A DNA stretch of 17,571 bases from Desulfovibrio sp. (GCA_031275955.1 JAISNZ010000158.1:1-17571), one strand, 5' to 3'; positions 8,020 to 15,191 are shown, counted from the stretch's first letter. Made by a program: numbers and translations. Notes: generated from the sequence alone by a model not told the origin.

Positions 8020-8085
8020 CAATCCACCCGGCTGCGCATCCGCCGGATGGAGGGAGTCAAGCGGCGGATGGAGCCGGGTGGATTG
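8020..8085. repeat. 66-base long inverted repeat downstream of cbiB
   Basis: Outer arms CAATCCACCCGGCT (8020-8033) and AGCCGGGTGGATTG (8072-8085) are perfect 14-base complements. Inner arms CATCCGCCG (8037-8045) and CGGCGGATG (8062-8070) pair over nine more bases, separated from the outer stem by a 3-base/1-base internal loop. The apical loop is 16 bases. It starts about 34 bases past the cbiB stop. There is no T-tract on the cbiB strand. Confidence 0.75.
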
Positions 8086-8118
8086 AAACATCAGTCCTTC
8101 CCCGAGGACCTGTTTTCG

Positions 8119-9087
8119 TCAATTCCAGCCTGCCAGGAGAGCGCAAATCCAGAGTAGAAAGGCCCCGGCAATGCCGGCCAGGCGCAGGTGGCGAATGAGC
8201 GCCGCCACATCCTCCTGTTCCCAGGCCCGCCCCTGGGGACCGATAAGGGGTTTGCGCACCGGCAGGCCGTGGTATACCGCCGGTCCCCCCATTCCAGCTC
8301 CATGCAGCCAGGCCGCCGCCGCCATCGGCCAGCCGGCGTTGGGGCTGGCCATGCGCCCGGCCTCCCGCGCCACCTGCCGCCAGCCCGGCCAGATAAACAC
8401 TGTTTTTAGGAGAGGGGCTGTAAGATAGAGAAAAAAAGCCGTCAATCGTGCGGGGAAAAAGGCCAGACAGTCGTCCGCCCTGGCCGCTGCCCGACCGAAA
8501 AGCAGCCAGCGTTCCGTCTTGTATCCCCAGAGGGAATCCAGCGTGCTGACGGCCTTGTATGCCCAAAGGCCGGCCGGACCCGCCAGCAGCAGCCAGAAGA
8601 ACGGAGCCATAAAAGCATCGTTGAGATTCTCGCTCAATGTTTCCGCCAGAGTCCGGCGCAGATCCGTCCGTTCCATGGCTGAAGTCTCGCGGGTCACCAG
8701 CATCTGCACGGCGGTTCGGGCTTCCGCAAGACTTCCCTGTTCCGTCAGATCCAGGGCCAGGCGGCCTTCCCGCAACAAGGCTTCAAGAGCCAGCCCGGCC
8801 CAGGAAAAATAAACGGCGCACAGCAGACCGGCATAGGGAATATTCAGGCACAGGACGACTCCAAACCAGGCGGAAAAAACCACCGCCCCGGCGGCGGCAG
8901 CGCCCATGATCAGAGCTGGTCCCCTGGGCCGCAGAAGGGCCTCCAGCGCATCGGCCAGACGGGCGATTCCCTGTACGGGGTGAGGCAGGCGGCGAAAGCC
9001 GGGACGCAGAAGCTCCAGGGAGAAAGCCAGAGGCGGCAGCCACCACGCGGAAGGGAAAGGAAAAAAAAAGACGCCGGTTGCGATCAT
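8119..9087 (-). CDS. cbiB: Adenosylcobinamide-phosphate synthase CbiB/CobD
   Basis: A 322-residue integral membrane enzyme that joins the aminopropanol arm (or its phosphate) to adenosylcobyric acid, a late step of cobalamin synthesis. Family landmarks are in order: LPHPVQGI at 34-41, LVTRETSAM at 130-138, TLAETLSENLNDAFMAPFF at 146-164, AYKAVSTLDSLWGYK at 176-190, RADDCLAFFPARLTAF at 203-218 and ASPNAGWPMAAAA at 247-259. Several hydrophobic segments are visible (about 60-105, 155-180, 210-235, and the C-terminus 302-320). The ATG overlaps the trmL stop as ATGA, so it is translationally coupled. It is the last gene of the run and no other cobalamin gene is in the window. Confidence 0.95.
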   Translation of the reverse strand: MIATGVFFFPFPSAWWLPPLAFSLELLRPGFRRLPHPVQGIARLADALEALLRPRGPALIMGAAAAGAVVFSAWFGVVLCLNIPYAGLLCAVYFSWAGLALEALLREGRLALDLTEQGSLAEARTAVQMLVTRETSAMERTDLRRTLAETLSENLNDAFMAPFFWLLLAGPAGLWAYKAVSTLDSLWGYKTERWLLFGRAAARADDCLAFFPARLTAFFLYLTAPLLKTVFIWPGWRQVAREAGRMASPNAGWPMAAAAWLHGAGMGGPAVYHGLPVRKPLIGPQGRAWEQEDVAALIRHLRLAGIAGAFLLWICALLAGWN

Positions 9088-9572
9088 TTTCCCTCTGTGT
9101 TTTCCGCCGGAGGCATTTCCTCTTCCAAAAGGCCGGTTCCGGCCATGGCCTGAATCAGCAGAATGCCTGCGGCCGTAGACAGATTCAGGCTGCGCACAGG
9201 CCCGCGCAGGGGAATGCGAACCCGGTGCGGGGTGCGGGCCAGTACGGCCTCCGGCAGACCGCGGGTTTCCGGTCCCAAAAGGAGGGTATCCTCGCGGGAA
9301 AAGACAAAACGGTGTGCGGCCTGCCCGCTTCGGCTACTGCTGGCCACCAGACGCTTGTTCCGGCCGGCTTTTTCCAGATAGGCATCAAGATTCGGCCAGA
9401 CAAAAAGCCGCACATGGGGCCAGTAATCCAGTCCGGCCCGTTTCAGGTAACGATCTTGCAGACTGAAGCCCAAAGGTTCTACCAGATGCAGTTCCACGCC
9501 CACAGCGGCGCAGAGGCGGGCCACATTCCCGGTATTGGGGGGAATTTCCGGTTCAAAGAGAAGCAGGTGCAT
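9084..9572 (-). CDS. trmL: tRNA (cytidine/uridine(34)-2'-O)-methyltransferase TrmL
   Basis: A 162-residue SPOUT-fold methyltransferase predicted to methylate the ribose of the wobble base of certain tRNA-Leu species with SAM. The family motifs are clear: PEIPPNTGNVARLCAA at 8-23, LLGPETRGLPE at 98-108 and IPLRGPVRSLNLSTAAGI at 120-137; the last two form the knotted SAM site. Length fits the TrmL subfamily (about 155-165 residues), which lacks the RNA-binding extension of TrmH. The ATG shares one base with the folE2 stop (TGATG), and the stop overlaps the cbiB start, so the three genes are translated together. Confidence 0.94.
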   Translation of the reverse strand: MHLLLFEPEIPPNTGNVARLCAAVGVELHLVEPLGFSLQDRYLKRAGLDYWPHVRLFVWPNLDAYLEKAGRNKRLVASSSRSGQAAHRFVFSREDTLLLGPETRGLPEAVLARTPHRVRIPLRGPVRSLNLSTAAGILLIQAMAGTGLLEEEMPPAENTEGK

Positions 9573-10351
9573 CAGGGGGAACCAAGGGCGCGTTCAATAC
9601 AGGCAAAGGCGTTATGGGCGTGAATGGATTCATAGCTCTCCACCTCCACCCGGAACCAGGCCACCTGCGGATGAACCTCCAGAATGCGGGCCACGTTTCT
9701 GACGACATCCTCCACGAAGCAGGGAGCGGCAAAGGCATGTTCGGTGACAAATTTTTCGTCTTCACGCTTGAGCACCGGATAGGTGGGAGAGGAAGCCGAG
9801 GCCTCGGCTATCTCAATGAACTCCTCAAGCCAGTTGAATCCCTTGAGCCGCAGACTGAGGCGAACGTCAGCCCGCTGACTGTGCGCCCCTTCCTCGCTGA
9901 TGGCCTTGGAACAGGGACAAACCGTCATGACCGGCACTGTCATTTCCAGAAGAAAAAAGGGCCTGTCCCCTTCCAGTTCCCCGGTGAGGCGGCATTCATA
10001 GGCTTGCAGTCCGCCGGCCCCGGTTACCGGCGCCCTGCGTTCCAGAAAAAAGGGAAAGCGGAAAATGATCCGCGTCCGGCGGGCCTCAAGGCGCTCCCTG
10101 ATATTCTCCAGCAGTTCCTTTACGCTTCCATAGCTGAGATCCTCATGCCACCCCTCCAGAACTTCCAGAAAACGGCTCATGTGCGTGCCCTTGAAATGGG
10201 CCGGCAGGTCAACCCCCAGTTCCACGGTGGCCACGGTATGCTGGCTGCCCGCTCCCCGCTGGCTGACCCGGAGGGGGAGCTTCAGATTTCTGATCCCCAC
10301 GCCGTCAATGGCCAGGGGCACTTCCGCCTGCCGGCTTTGCACGTCTTCCAT
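9572..10351 (-). CDS. folE2: GTP cyclohydrolase FolE2 (type IB)
   Basis: A 259-residue enzyme converting GTP to dihydroneopterin triphosphate, the first step to folate and also a source for queuosine precursors. It belongs to the FolE2 family, unrelated in sequence to the zinc enzyme FolE. Seen in the protein: GTHMSRFLEVLE at 55-66, VMTVCPCSKAISEEGAHSQRA at 141-161 holding the conserved cysteines 145 and 147 and His157, SPTYPVLKREDEKFVTEHAF beyond residue 185, and ESIHAHNAFA near the C-terminus. The start lies 16 bases after the nikR stop with only a weak Shine-Dalgarno. FolE2 enzymes accept metals other than zinc, which is of interest beside a nickel regulator. Confidence 0.96.
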   Translation of the reverse strand: MEDVQSRQAEVPLAIDGVGIRNLKLPLRVSQRGAGSQHTVATVELGVDLPAHFKGTHMSRFLEVLEGWHEDLSYGSVKELLENIRERLEARRTRIIFRFPFFLERRAPVTGAGGLQAYECRLTGELEGDRPFFLLEMTVPVMTVCPCSKAISEEGAHSQRADVRLSLRLKGFNWLEEFIEIAEASASSPTYPVLKREDEKFVTEHAFAAPCFVEDVVRNVARILEVHPQVAWFRVEVESYESIHAHNAFACIERALGSP

Positions 10352-10367
10352 GCCGCACGCTCGGGGC

Positions 10368-10784
10368 TTATCGGAGATTTTCGCCTGTGGTCGCCAAACT
10401 CAGACGTCCGAGCTTCACGCCTTTGGTGGCAATGAGGCGTTCCGCCAGATCATGCACATCACGGCAGGTCCCTTTTAATACCAGAACTTCCAAGCAGTTA
10501 TGATGATCCAGATGCACATGCAGGGTTGTAATCACCAAGTGGAGGAAATCGTGCTGCGCATGGATAATTCTCTGAGCCAAATCGCTTTTGTGGTGATCGT
10601 AAACAAGGGTCAGGGTCGCGGCCACCGTCCCTTCAGTCTCCCATTCCTCGCGAACCAGGGCATTGCGGATAAGATCCCGGATGGCCTCGGAACGGTTGGT
10701 ATAGCTCTGCCGGGCGCATAAGGCGTCAAACCGGCTTAAGAGATCGGAGTCCAGCGATACGCCGAAACGGATGGTAGCGCCCAT
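10368..10784 (-). CDS. nikR: Nickel-responsive regulator NikR
   Basis: A 138-residue ribbon-helix-helix repressor that senses nickel and controls nickel uptake. The N-terminal DNA-binding part is TIRFGVSLDSDLLSRFD at 4-20 followed by NRSEAIRDLIRNAL at 30-43. The ACT-like metal-binding part carries the full high-affinity nickel site in family register: His78, His89, His91 and Cys97 (E. coli 76, 87, 89, 95), inside TLHVHLDHHNCLEVLVLKG. GGAGG lies about eight bases before the ATG, and the gene begins four bases after the methyltransferase stop. No nickel transporter or hydrogenase is in the window, so its targets lie elsewhere. No NikR-type operator was recognised here. Confidence 0.96.
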   Translation of the reverse strand: MGATIRFGVSLDSDLLSRFDALCARQSYTNRSEAIRDLIRNALVREEWETEGTVAATLTLVYDHHKSDLAQRIIHAQHDFLHLVITTLHVHLDHHNCLEVLVLKGTCRDVHDLAERLIATKGVKLGRLSLATTGENLR

Positions 10785-10788
10785 CGTC

Positions 10789-11502
10789 CTATCCTCCCCG
10801 CTGTCCGAGCTTTTTGCCGATCTCCCAGAGATTCACCGTGACTAGAGTCTCCCGGGAATGCAGGTCCGGCACCCTTTCCCGGACAACCCGGCGGGAGAAA
10901 AGACCCTCTCCCTCCAGAGCCTGTCGGAACAGGGTATACACTGTTCTGTCCGGTTCCGCTATCCAGATTATTCCTTCCCTGGCCAGGGCATGGCGGAAAA
11001 AATCCAGGAGCGGACGGATAAACCGGTGTTCATAGACGATATCCCCGGCCCAGATATACTCGCAGGAGGCAGGCAAAACGGCCGGAAAGCGCCAGTCCAT
11101 GACAACCAAGAGTGGAGCCGGCGTCCCGTTGGAAACGGCGTTTGCCCGGGCGTAAACCAGTGCCGCCGGTTCGTAATCCACTCCCAGGACCTTGGCGCCG
11201 AGGCTTTGCGCCACCAGGGCGGTGAATCCCAGACCACAGCCCAGATCCAGGCAATACCTGTCCTTGATGCGCATCCGGTTCGCCTGCAGCCAGGAGGCCA
11301 ATGTCAGGCTGGCCGGCCAGAGTTCCACCCAGTACGGCAGACGCTCATCCTCACCACAGATCTCTTCCGTGACGGCATTCCACAGAGATTCCAGATCGGC
11401 CGGCCGGGACAAAGTCCATTTCCGTCCACAGGCGGAAACAACAATATGGCCTTTCTCCCGATCCAGAGGGGAAAACGGTTCCTTCATGCACATGCCCCGC
11501 AT
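10789..11502 (-). CDS. Class I SAM-dependent methyltransferase, METTL/lysine-methyltransferase-like
   Basis: A 237-residue Rossmann-fold methyltransferase. Motif I is CLDLGCGLGF at 84-93, followed by KVLGVDYEPAAL at 104-115 for SAM ribose binding and WAGDIVYEHR at 151-160 as the post-motif. The entry LPYWVELWPASLTLASWL at 55-72 is typical of the Methyltransf_16 / ETFB-lysine methyltransferase-like group, which mostly methylates protein side chains; the substrate here is unknown. Three in-frame ATGs lie close together (11502, 11493 and 11487). None has a strong Shine-Dalgarno, and the third (MKEPF) is a reasonable alternative. It sits 21 bases after the WcbI-like gene and four bases before nikR. 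Confidence 0.85.
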   Translation of the reverse strand: MRGMCMKEPFSPLDREKGHIVVSACGRKWTLSRPADLESLWNAVTEEICGEDERLPYWVELWPASLTLASWLQANRMRIKDRYCLDLGCGLGFTALVAQSLGAKVLGVDYEPAALVYARANAVSNGTPAPLLVVMDWRFPAVLPASCEYIWAGDIVYEHRFIRPLLDFFRHALAREGIIWIAEPDRTVYTLFRQALEGEGLFSRRVVRERVPDLHSRETLVTVNLWEIGKKLGQRGG

Positions 11503-11523
11503 CCGGAATCGTTGAAACCAAAA

Positions 11524-12357
11524 TTACACCAATTGCAGGTATCCGAGGAAATCAGCGGCGCAGCCGTTCAGACGGCAGTCAATATAGCGCGAAATATATT
11601 GTTCAAAGGTCATCCGGCGCTGGAAAATGGTGTAGCGCTGATCAGGGGCGATGAATCCGAGACCGTGAAAAGCGGCTACCTGAGGATGAATGGGTAAATC
11701 AAAGGAAGCGTAAGACGGGAAAGGGGCCGGCAGATGGGCCAACGCCTCGTCGCCCATAGGGGAAAAGCCCAGATGGGCCAGAACCGCCTGGGCGATGCGC
11801 AGGAGCAGTTCCCGTCCCGGATGGTTGACCGTATGAAACAGCGGGCGTTCCTTCCAGCGCTCCAGAGTCCAGTCCGCCAGCGCAACGCAGGCGCCCTGTT
11901 CCTTGCTTCGTTCCCTGGCGATACATCCGTCCAGGACGGCCTGCAGATCAACGAAGGAGGAAAGATCCCTGCGCAGATAAACGGTCAGGATGGCTCGCTT
12001 GGAAGCGCCCTCGTCAATCAGGCGATTCAACAGAATATCGCCGAAGGCAATGGGCCCGTCGCCGGTCCAGAGCGGCCAGTATCCGTTAAAAAAGGGATTG
12101 GGCAGCTTCAGGCTCCCGGCTGACGCGGGCAGGCGGCGCAACAGGGCCTCCGAGGCCAGATCTCCCCACTGGGAGTCCAGGTGCTGGTAGAGGAAGAGCG
12201 CGCATTCTTCCAGGGACTCCGCCGGAATGGCCTGTTTCGCGTAATTGACGTAATATTCCAGGCGATAGGCGCGCCGGAAGGCTGGCGAGGCGTTCAACAG
12301 GGCTTGCAGTTCTTCCCCGTGGCAGTTGGCATGGAGGAGACAAAGCGGCCGCTGCAT
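11524..12357 (-). CDS. WcbI-like polysaccharide biosynthesis protein (putative acyltransferase)
   Basis: A 277-residue protein resembling the WcbI family, named for a capsule gene of Burkholderia pseudomallei whose product binds coenzyme A and has an SGNH-hydrolase-like fold. Matching traits: a short beta strand ending in HANCHGEELQALL at 9-21 (WcbI proteins carry an NCQG-type turn), ECALFLYQHLDSQWGDLASEALLRRLP at about 51-77, and LPNPFFNGYWP at 85-95. No signal peptide or membrane segment is visible. It starts 16 bases after the glycosyltransferase stop, so both are likely used for the same surface glycan. The assignment rests on motif resemblance, and the enzymatic activity is inferred. Confidence 0.62.
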   Translation of the reverse strand: MQRPLCLLHANCHGEELQALLNASPAFRRAYRLEYYVNYAKQAIPAESLEECALFLYQHLDSQWGDLASEALLRRLPASAGSLKLPNPFFNGYWPLWTGDGPIAFGDILLNRLIDEGASKRAILTVYLRRDLSSFVDLQAVLDGCIARERSKEQGACVALADWTLERWKERPLFHTVNHPGRELLLRIAQAVLAHLGFSPMGDEALAHLPAPFPSYASFDLPIHPQVAAFHGLGFIAPDQRYTIFQRRMTFEQYISRYIDCRLNGCAADFLGYLQLV

Positions 12358-12373
12358 ACAATCCCGCTGCCTT

Positions 12374-13582
12374 TCATTCCAGAGTCAGGCCGTGGCGGTC
12401 CGCCTGCCGGATGATGTCCCGGGCCATGGCGGCGTCTTTGGTGTATCGGGCGGTTCGCAGGATGAAGGAGGCGGTTGTCCGCGCCTTTTCCCTCTCGCCG
12501 CCGGCCAGAAAGACGGAGAAAAGCTGACGGTAAGAGGCCAGGGTCGGGGCCAGGACAACGAGATCGCGGGCTATGGCCCTGGCTCCGCTGAAATCGTTGG
12601 CCAAAAGGCAGATTTTGACGCCCAGGGCGAGGAAGGCCGCGTTGTCGGCAAAGCGGCGCCGGCAAAGTTTGAAAATGAGACGGGCCAAATCAGCTTTCTG
12701 CGCTTTCACGGCGTCACCCAGACGCCGCAGAATTCCGGGCAGGGGTTCCTTCGCCAGGGCCGCGGTATCCACAGCAAGGTAAGGGGCAAAGATCCTGTTC
12801 TTCAACATCGCTTTTACCTGGGGCACATGGCGGAGGACACCGGTATCCCGCCGGCCTTTTTTGCCTGCCTGGGCGTAGAATTTTTTAAGATTGCGCGGGT
12901 TCTCCCCCACATAAATGGCGTCTCCCCTGGCGATCTTCTCCTCATAATCCTGCTGGGAACGGAAAGAATAGTGGTTGAGACGGGCCCGATCCATCGCCGC
13001 CGGGGCAAAGCCTCCGATGGTGGGACAGTGGTCGGTGGTAACGGCGTAATGGCCTTGCTTGTAGATAAAATCATGAGGAGACAGGGGCATATCCACAAGA
13101 TTCGGGCGCACAACGCTCTTGACGAAAATTTCAACGCCGTGGCGTTCCGGATAATTCTCCAGCACCAGACCCGTCGGCCGGGAAAGGTGTCCCGCGGAAC
13201 CGAAAGGGCACATGTTCACCGCCAAGCCGGCATAGTCCTCATATTCGCTGAGCAGGGCGCGGGCGTCCTGCTCGCGGGGAAGAAAGAGGAACTCATCCAA
13301 ATCAAAAAAGGCCATCCAGACAAAATCCGGGCCATTATCGCGCAGGCAGTGGTTATAGGCCGTCAACTGCATCCCCTGGCCGGGAATCGTATAGGTATCC
13401 ACGATCCGGGCGTCATAAAAATCGGCCAGCACATCCCGGATGGGGACCCGGCTCTCATTGTCGTAGAGAAAACTTTTTTCAAACCCGATGAGATAATGGT
13501 AGGCAACCCATTCGCGCAGGTAAGGGGTCTCATCCTTGGCAATGGCGCAAAGAGACAGATAGCGGCGGCCTTGGTCAGACAT
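12374..13582 (-). CDS. Glycosyltransferase, GT92 / GT2-like, with C-terminal helical repeat region
   Basis: A 402-residue cytoplasmic glycosyltransferase of the DUF23/GT92-like group. The N-terminal GT-A domain shows LSLCAIAKDETPYLREWVAYH at 9-29, GFEKSFLYDNES at 33-44, the divalent-metal motif FFDLDEFL at 92-99 and LNHYSFRS at 202-209 followed by KIARGDA at 216-222. Residues about 280-400 are alpha-helical and TPR-like (for example FLALGVKICLLANDFSGARAIARDLV), which may hold a partner or acceptor. It is the first gene of the minus-strand run; the ATG has no strong Shine-Dalgarno. Sugar donor and acceptor cannot be read from the sequence. With the WcbI-like neighbour and the nearby ugd it suggests surface polysaccharide or protein glycan modification. 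Confidence 0.82.
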   Translation of the reverse strand: MSDQGRRYLSLCAIAKDETPYLREWVAYHYLIGFEKSFLYDNESRVPIRDVLADFYDARIVDTYTIPGQGMQLTAYNHCLRDNGPDFVWMAFFDLDEFLFLPREQDARALLSEYEDYAGLAVNMCPFGSAGHLSRPTGLVLENYPERHGVEIFVKSVVRPNLVDMPLSPHDFIYKQGHYAVTTDHCPTIGGFAPAAMDRARLNHYSFRSQQDYEEKIARGDAIYVGENPRNLKKFYAQAGKKGRRDTGVLRHVPQVKAMLKNRIFAPYLAVDTAALAKEPLPGILRRLGDAVKAQKADLARLIFKLCRRRFADNAAFLALGVKICLLANDFSGARAIARDLVVLAPTLASYRQLFSVFLAGGEREKARTTASFILRTARYTKDAAMARDIIRQADRHGLTLE

Positions 13583-13720
13583 GGGATCCGGAAAACAGGG
13601 GTAGAGTGAGAAAAAACCCGCTTTACTTGCGGTCCAAGCTTTGTAAAAATAAAACAGTTCCTTCCGGTGCGCAAGGCTACTGGGATATGCGCTGAAAAAT
13701 AAACGTTTTCCCGCAGGATC

Positions 13721-13750
13721 GCCAGCCGAAAAGCGTGGTTTTCGGCTGGC
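13721..13750. repeat. Perfect 12-bp hairpin in the divergent region
   Basis: GCCAGCCGAAAA (13721-13732) and TTTTCGGCTGGC (13739-13750) are exact complements around a 6-base loop GCGTGG. It lies about 110 bases upstream of the amidohydrolase start. No T-tract follows the stem on either strand, so it is not a standard terminator; a regulator-binding or RNA structure is possible. Confidence 0.7.
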
Positions 13751-13768
13751 TCAGGCAGCAACGCGGGG

Positions 13769-13788
13769 CATCGGCCTTCCGGCCGATG
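13769..13788 (+). repeat. Perfect 8-bp hairpin with tetraloop upstream of the amidohydrolase gene
   Basis: CATCGGCC (13769-13776), TTCC loop, GGCCGATG (13781-13788), followed on the plus strand by TTTCC. The GC-rich stem with a short T-run resembles a weak terminator or leader hairpin about 75 bases before the amidohydrolase start and 18 bases after the previous hairpin. Confidence 0.55.
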
Positions 13789-13862
13789 TTTCCTGATTTC
13801 CGCGGCAACCAGGAATATGGACGCGCCTGAGCAACTCTCCCCTCTTTCCAGCGAGACATCTG

Positions 13863-15167
13863 ATGCGTTTCGCCCTCCGGGCCAAATCGATCCTTACCCT
13901 CGGCGGAGAAGCTCCAGCCAGGGGGATGCCAGCCTTGAACGCGCCCCTTCGCCCCCTGCATAACGGGATACTCCGCATCCGCGGGGCGCTTCTTGAAGCC
14001 GTCGAAACATATCCGGCCTTTAAAAAAGGAGGAGAATCCCTTCCTGTTCTGGATCTGGGCGAGGTCACCCTGGCCCCCGGATTCGTCAACTGCCATTGTC
14101 ACCTGGAACTTTCCCATCTTGCGGGCAAAACCGTCCGCGGTCAGGGGTTTGTCCCCTGGCTCAAAAGCATTGCCGATCTGACGGCCGAGACGCCATCTCC
14201 GGAAGATCTGCGCGCGGCGGTGGCCTCCGCCGCAGCCCAACTAACCGCTGGCCACACTGTCCATGTGGGGGATGTCGGCAGCCGCGCCCCTCTTGCCGTG
14301 GCTGAAGTCCTGGCCCAAGGCGATCCCCCGGAAAACGGAGGAAAGGCGACGGAGTCCGGCCGGGAATTTTTGCCCCCCCCGCAGCGCGATTCTCTCCGGG
14401 ATCGCCTCAGTCCGGCGCCCCCCGCCCTGTCCGCCACGCATTTCCTGGAAGCCTTCGGCTTTGCGCAACCGTCTTCCCCTCTGCCTCCAGCCCTGGCGGC
14501 TGGCGGGCACGCCCCGCCCGCCGCCGCCACCCTGCCCGAATATCTTTATCCCTCCTGCGCAATCTCCGCCCATAGCCTTTACAGCACCTGCGCCGCAACC
14601 CTGCAAGCCGTCCGCGGCTGGTGCAGAGAGAACAAGCGTCCTTTCAGCCTGCATCTGGCGGAATCCTTCGAGGAAACCCTCTGTCTGCGCGAAGGACGGG
14701 GCGCTTTATACCAATTTTTGCAGGCCCGGCTTCTGCCCGCGGACTGGAGGGCGCCGGGCCTTGCCCCAACGCCCTTTGCCGCCCGTCTGGGACTGCTTGG
14801 TCCGGATACCCTGGCCATTCACTGTACCCAGTGCGAGGCGAAAGATATCAGCACCCTGCAACAAAACGGGGTCAGTTGTTGCCTGTGCCCGCGCAGCAAC
14901 GCCTTTATCGGCACGGGCCGCGCCCCGGCCCTGGATATGGCGGACGCCGGCATCCTCCTGTGCTTGGGCACGGACGGTTTGTCCTCCAACCAGGATCTGG
15001 ACATGGGCAGGGAAATGCGCGCCGCCCAGAAGATATGGGGGTTTTCTCCGCAGGCTGTTCTGCGCATGGCTACGCTGAACGGCGCCCACGCCCTCGGCCT
15101 GTCCCGGAAACTGGGCAGCCTTGAACCAGGGAAACTGGCCGCCGTGAGCCTTATCTCGGATTGTTGA
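13863..15167 (+). CDS. Metal-dependent amidohydrolase, nucleoside deaminase-like (MTA/SAH or aminodeoxyfutalosine deaminase family)
   Basis: A 434-residue member of the amidohydrolase superfamily, cytosolic deaminase branch (COG0402-like). Metal and catalytic residues are in order: HxH at His78/His80 in APGFVNCHCHLELSHLAG, His237 in ISAHSLYS, His264 and Glu267 in SLHLAES, His320 in IHCTQ, and Asp371 in GTDGLSSNQDLDMGREM. The C-terminus AHALGLSRKLGSLEPGKLAAV is typical of the family. Residues about 153-225 form a long Pro/Ala-rich insertion of low complexity that I could not match to a known domain. The ATG has only a weak GCGAG upstream, so the start could be elsewhere. It is separated from pyrB by 24 bases and is likely co-transcribed with pyrBC. 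The substrate is uncertain. Confidence 0.85.
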   Translation: MRFALRAKSILTLGGEAPARGMPALNAPLRPLHNGILRIRGALLEAVETYPAFKKGGESLPVLDLGEVTLAPGFVNCHCHLELSHLAGKTVRGQGFVPWLKSIADLTAETPSPEDLRAAVASAAAQLTAGHTVHVGDVGSRAPLAVAEVLAQGDPPENGGKATESGREFLPPPQRDSLRDRLSPAPPALSATHFLEAFGFAQPSSPLPPALAAGGHAPPAAATLPEYLYPSCAISAHSLYSTCAATLQAVRGWCRENKRPFSLHLAESFEETLCLREGRGALYQFLQARLLPADWRAPGLAPTPFAARLGLLGPDTLAIHCTQCEAKDISTLQQNGVSCCLCPRSNAFIGTGRAPALDMADAGILLCLGTDGLSSNQDLDMGREMRAAQKIWGFSPQAVLRMATLNGAHALGLSRKLGSLEPGKLAAVSLISDC

Positions 15168-15191
15168 ACGCGGAACGCTCTGGAGGTGCGC

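Larger units (their letters stand above)
7717..8118. other. Structured intergenic region between cbiB and ugd
   Basis: About 400 bases with no convincing gene. It contains repeat copy 2 (7781-7830), a long inverted repeat (8020-8085) and a small CGCCG-CA-CGGCG hairpin near 7928. Short frames on both strands (such as 7909-8091 minus) show no family resemblance and lack ribosome binding sites. The ugd promoter must lie in the part next to 7716, but I could not identify clear -35 and -10 boxes. Confidence 0.55.
13583..13862. other. Divergent intergenic region between glycosyltransferase and amidohydrolase genes
   Basis: A 280-base non-coding region that should hold promoters for both directions. 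The AT-rich stretch 13640-13700 is the likeliest promoter area. A plus-strand TTGCGG, 17 bases, TAAAAC and a minus-strand TTGCGC, 17 bases, TATTTT are possible but weak. Toward the glycosyltransferase the minus strand has a small CCGC/GCGG hairpin (13618-13632) followed by GTTTTTT. Two stronger hairpins lie on the amidohydrolase side and are listed separately. Confidence 0.45.

Noticed and set aside
8020..8085. Integron attC site
   Set aside because: Size and symmetry fit loosely, but the ends are CAATCC/GGATTG and not the conserved RYYYAAC/GTTRRRY, and no integrase or gene cassette is near.
8020..8118. Cobalamin riboswitch linked to cbiB
   Set aside because: The structure lies downstream of cbiB, whose start overlaps trmL, so no leader exists where a riboswitch could act on it.
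7872..8198. Possible small plus-strand gene (108 codons) in the cbiB-ugd gap
   Set aside because: Although GAAGGAG occurs nearby it lies after the start codon, the frame runs through the long inverted repeat and into cbiB antisense, and the translation resembles no family.
15186..15191. GTG start for pyrB two codons upstream
   Set aside because: The GTG overlaps the GGAGG ribosome binding site that serves the ATG at 15192.
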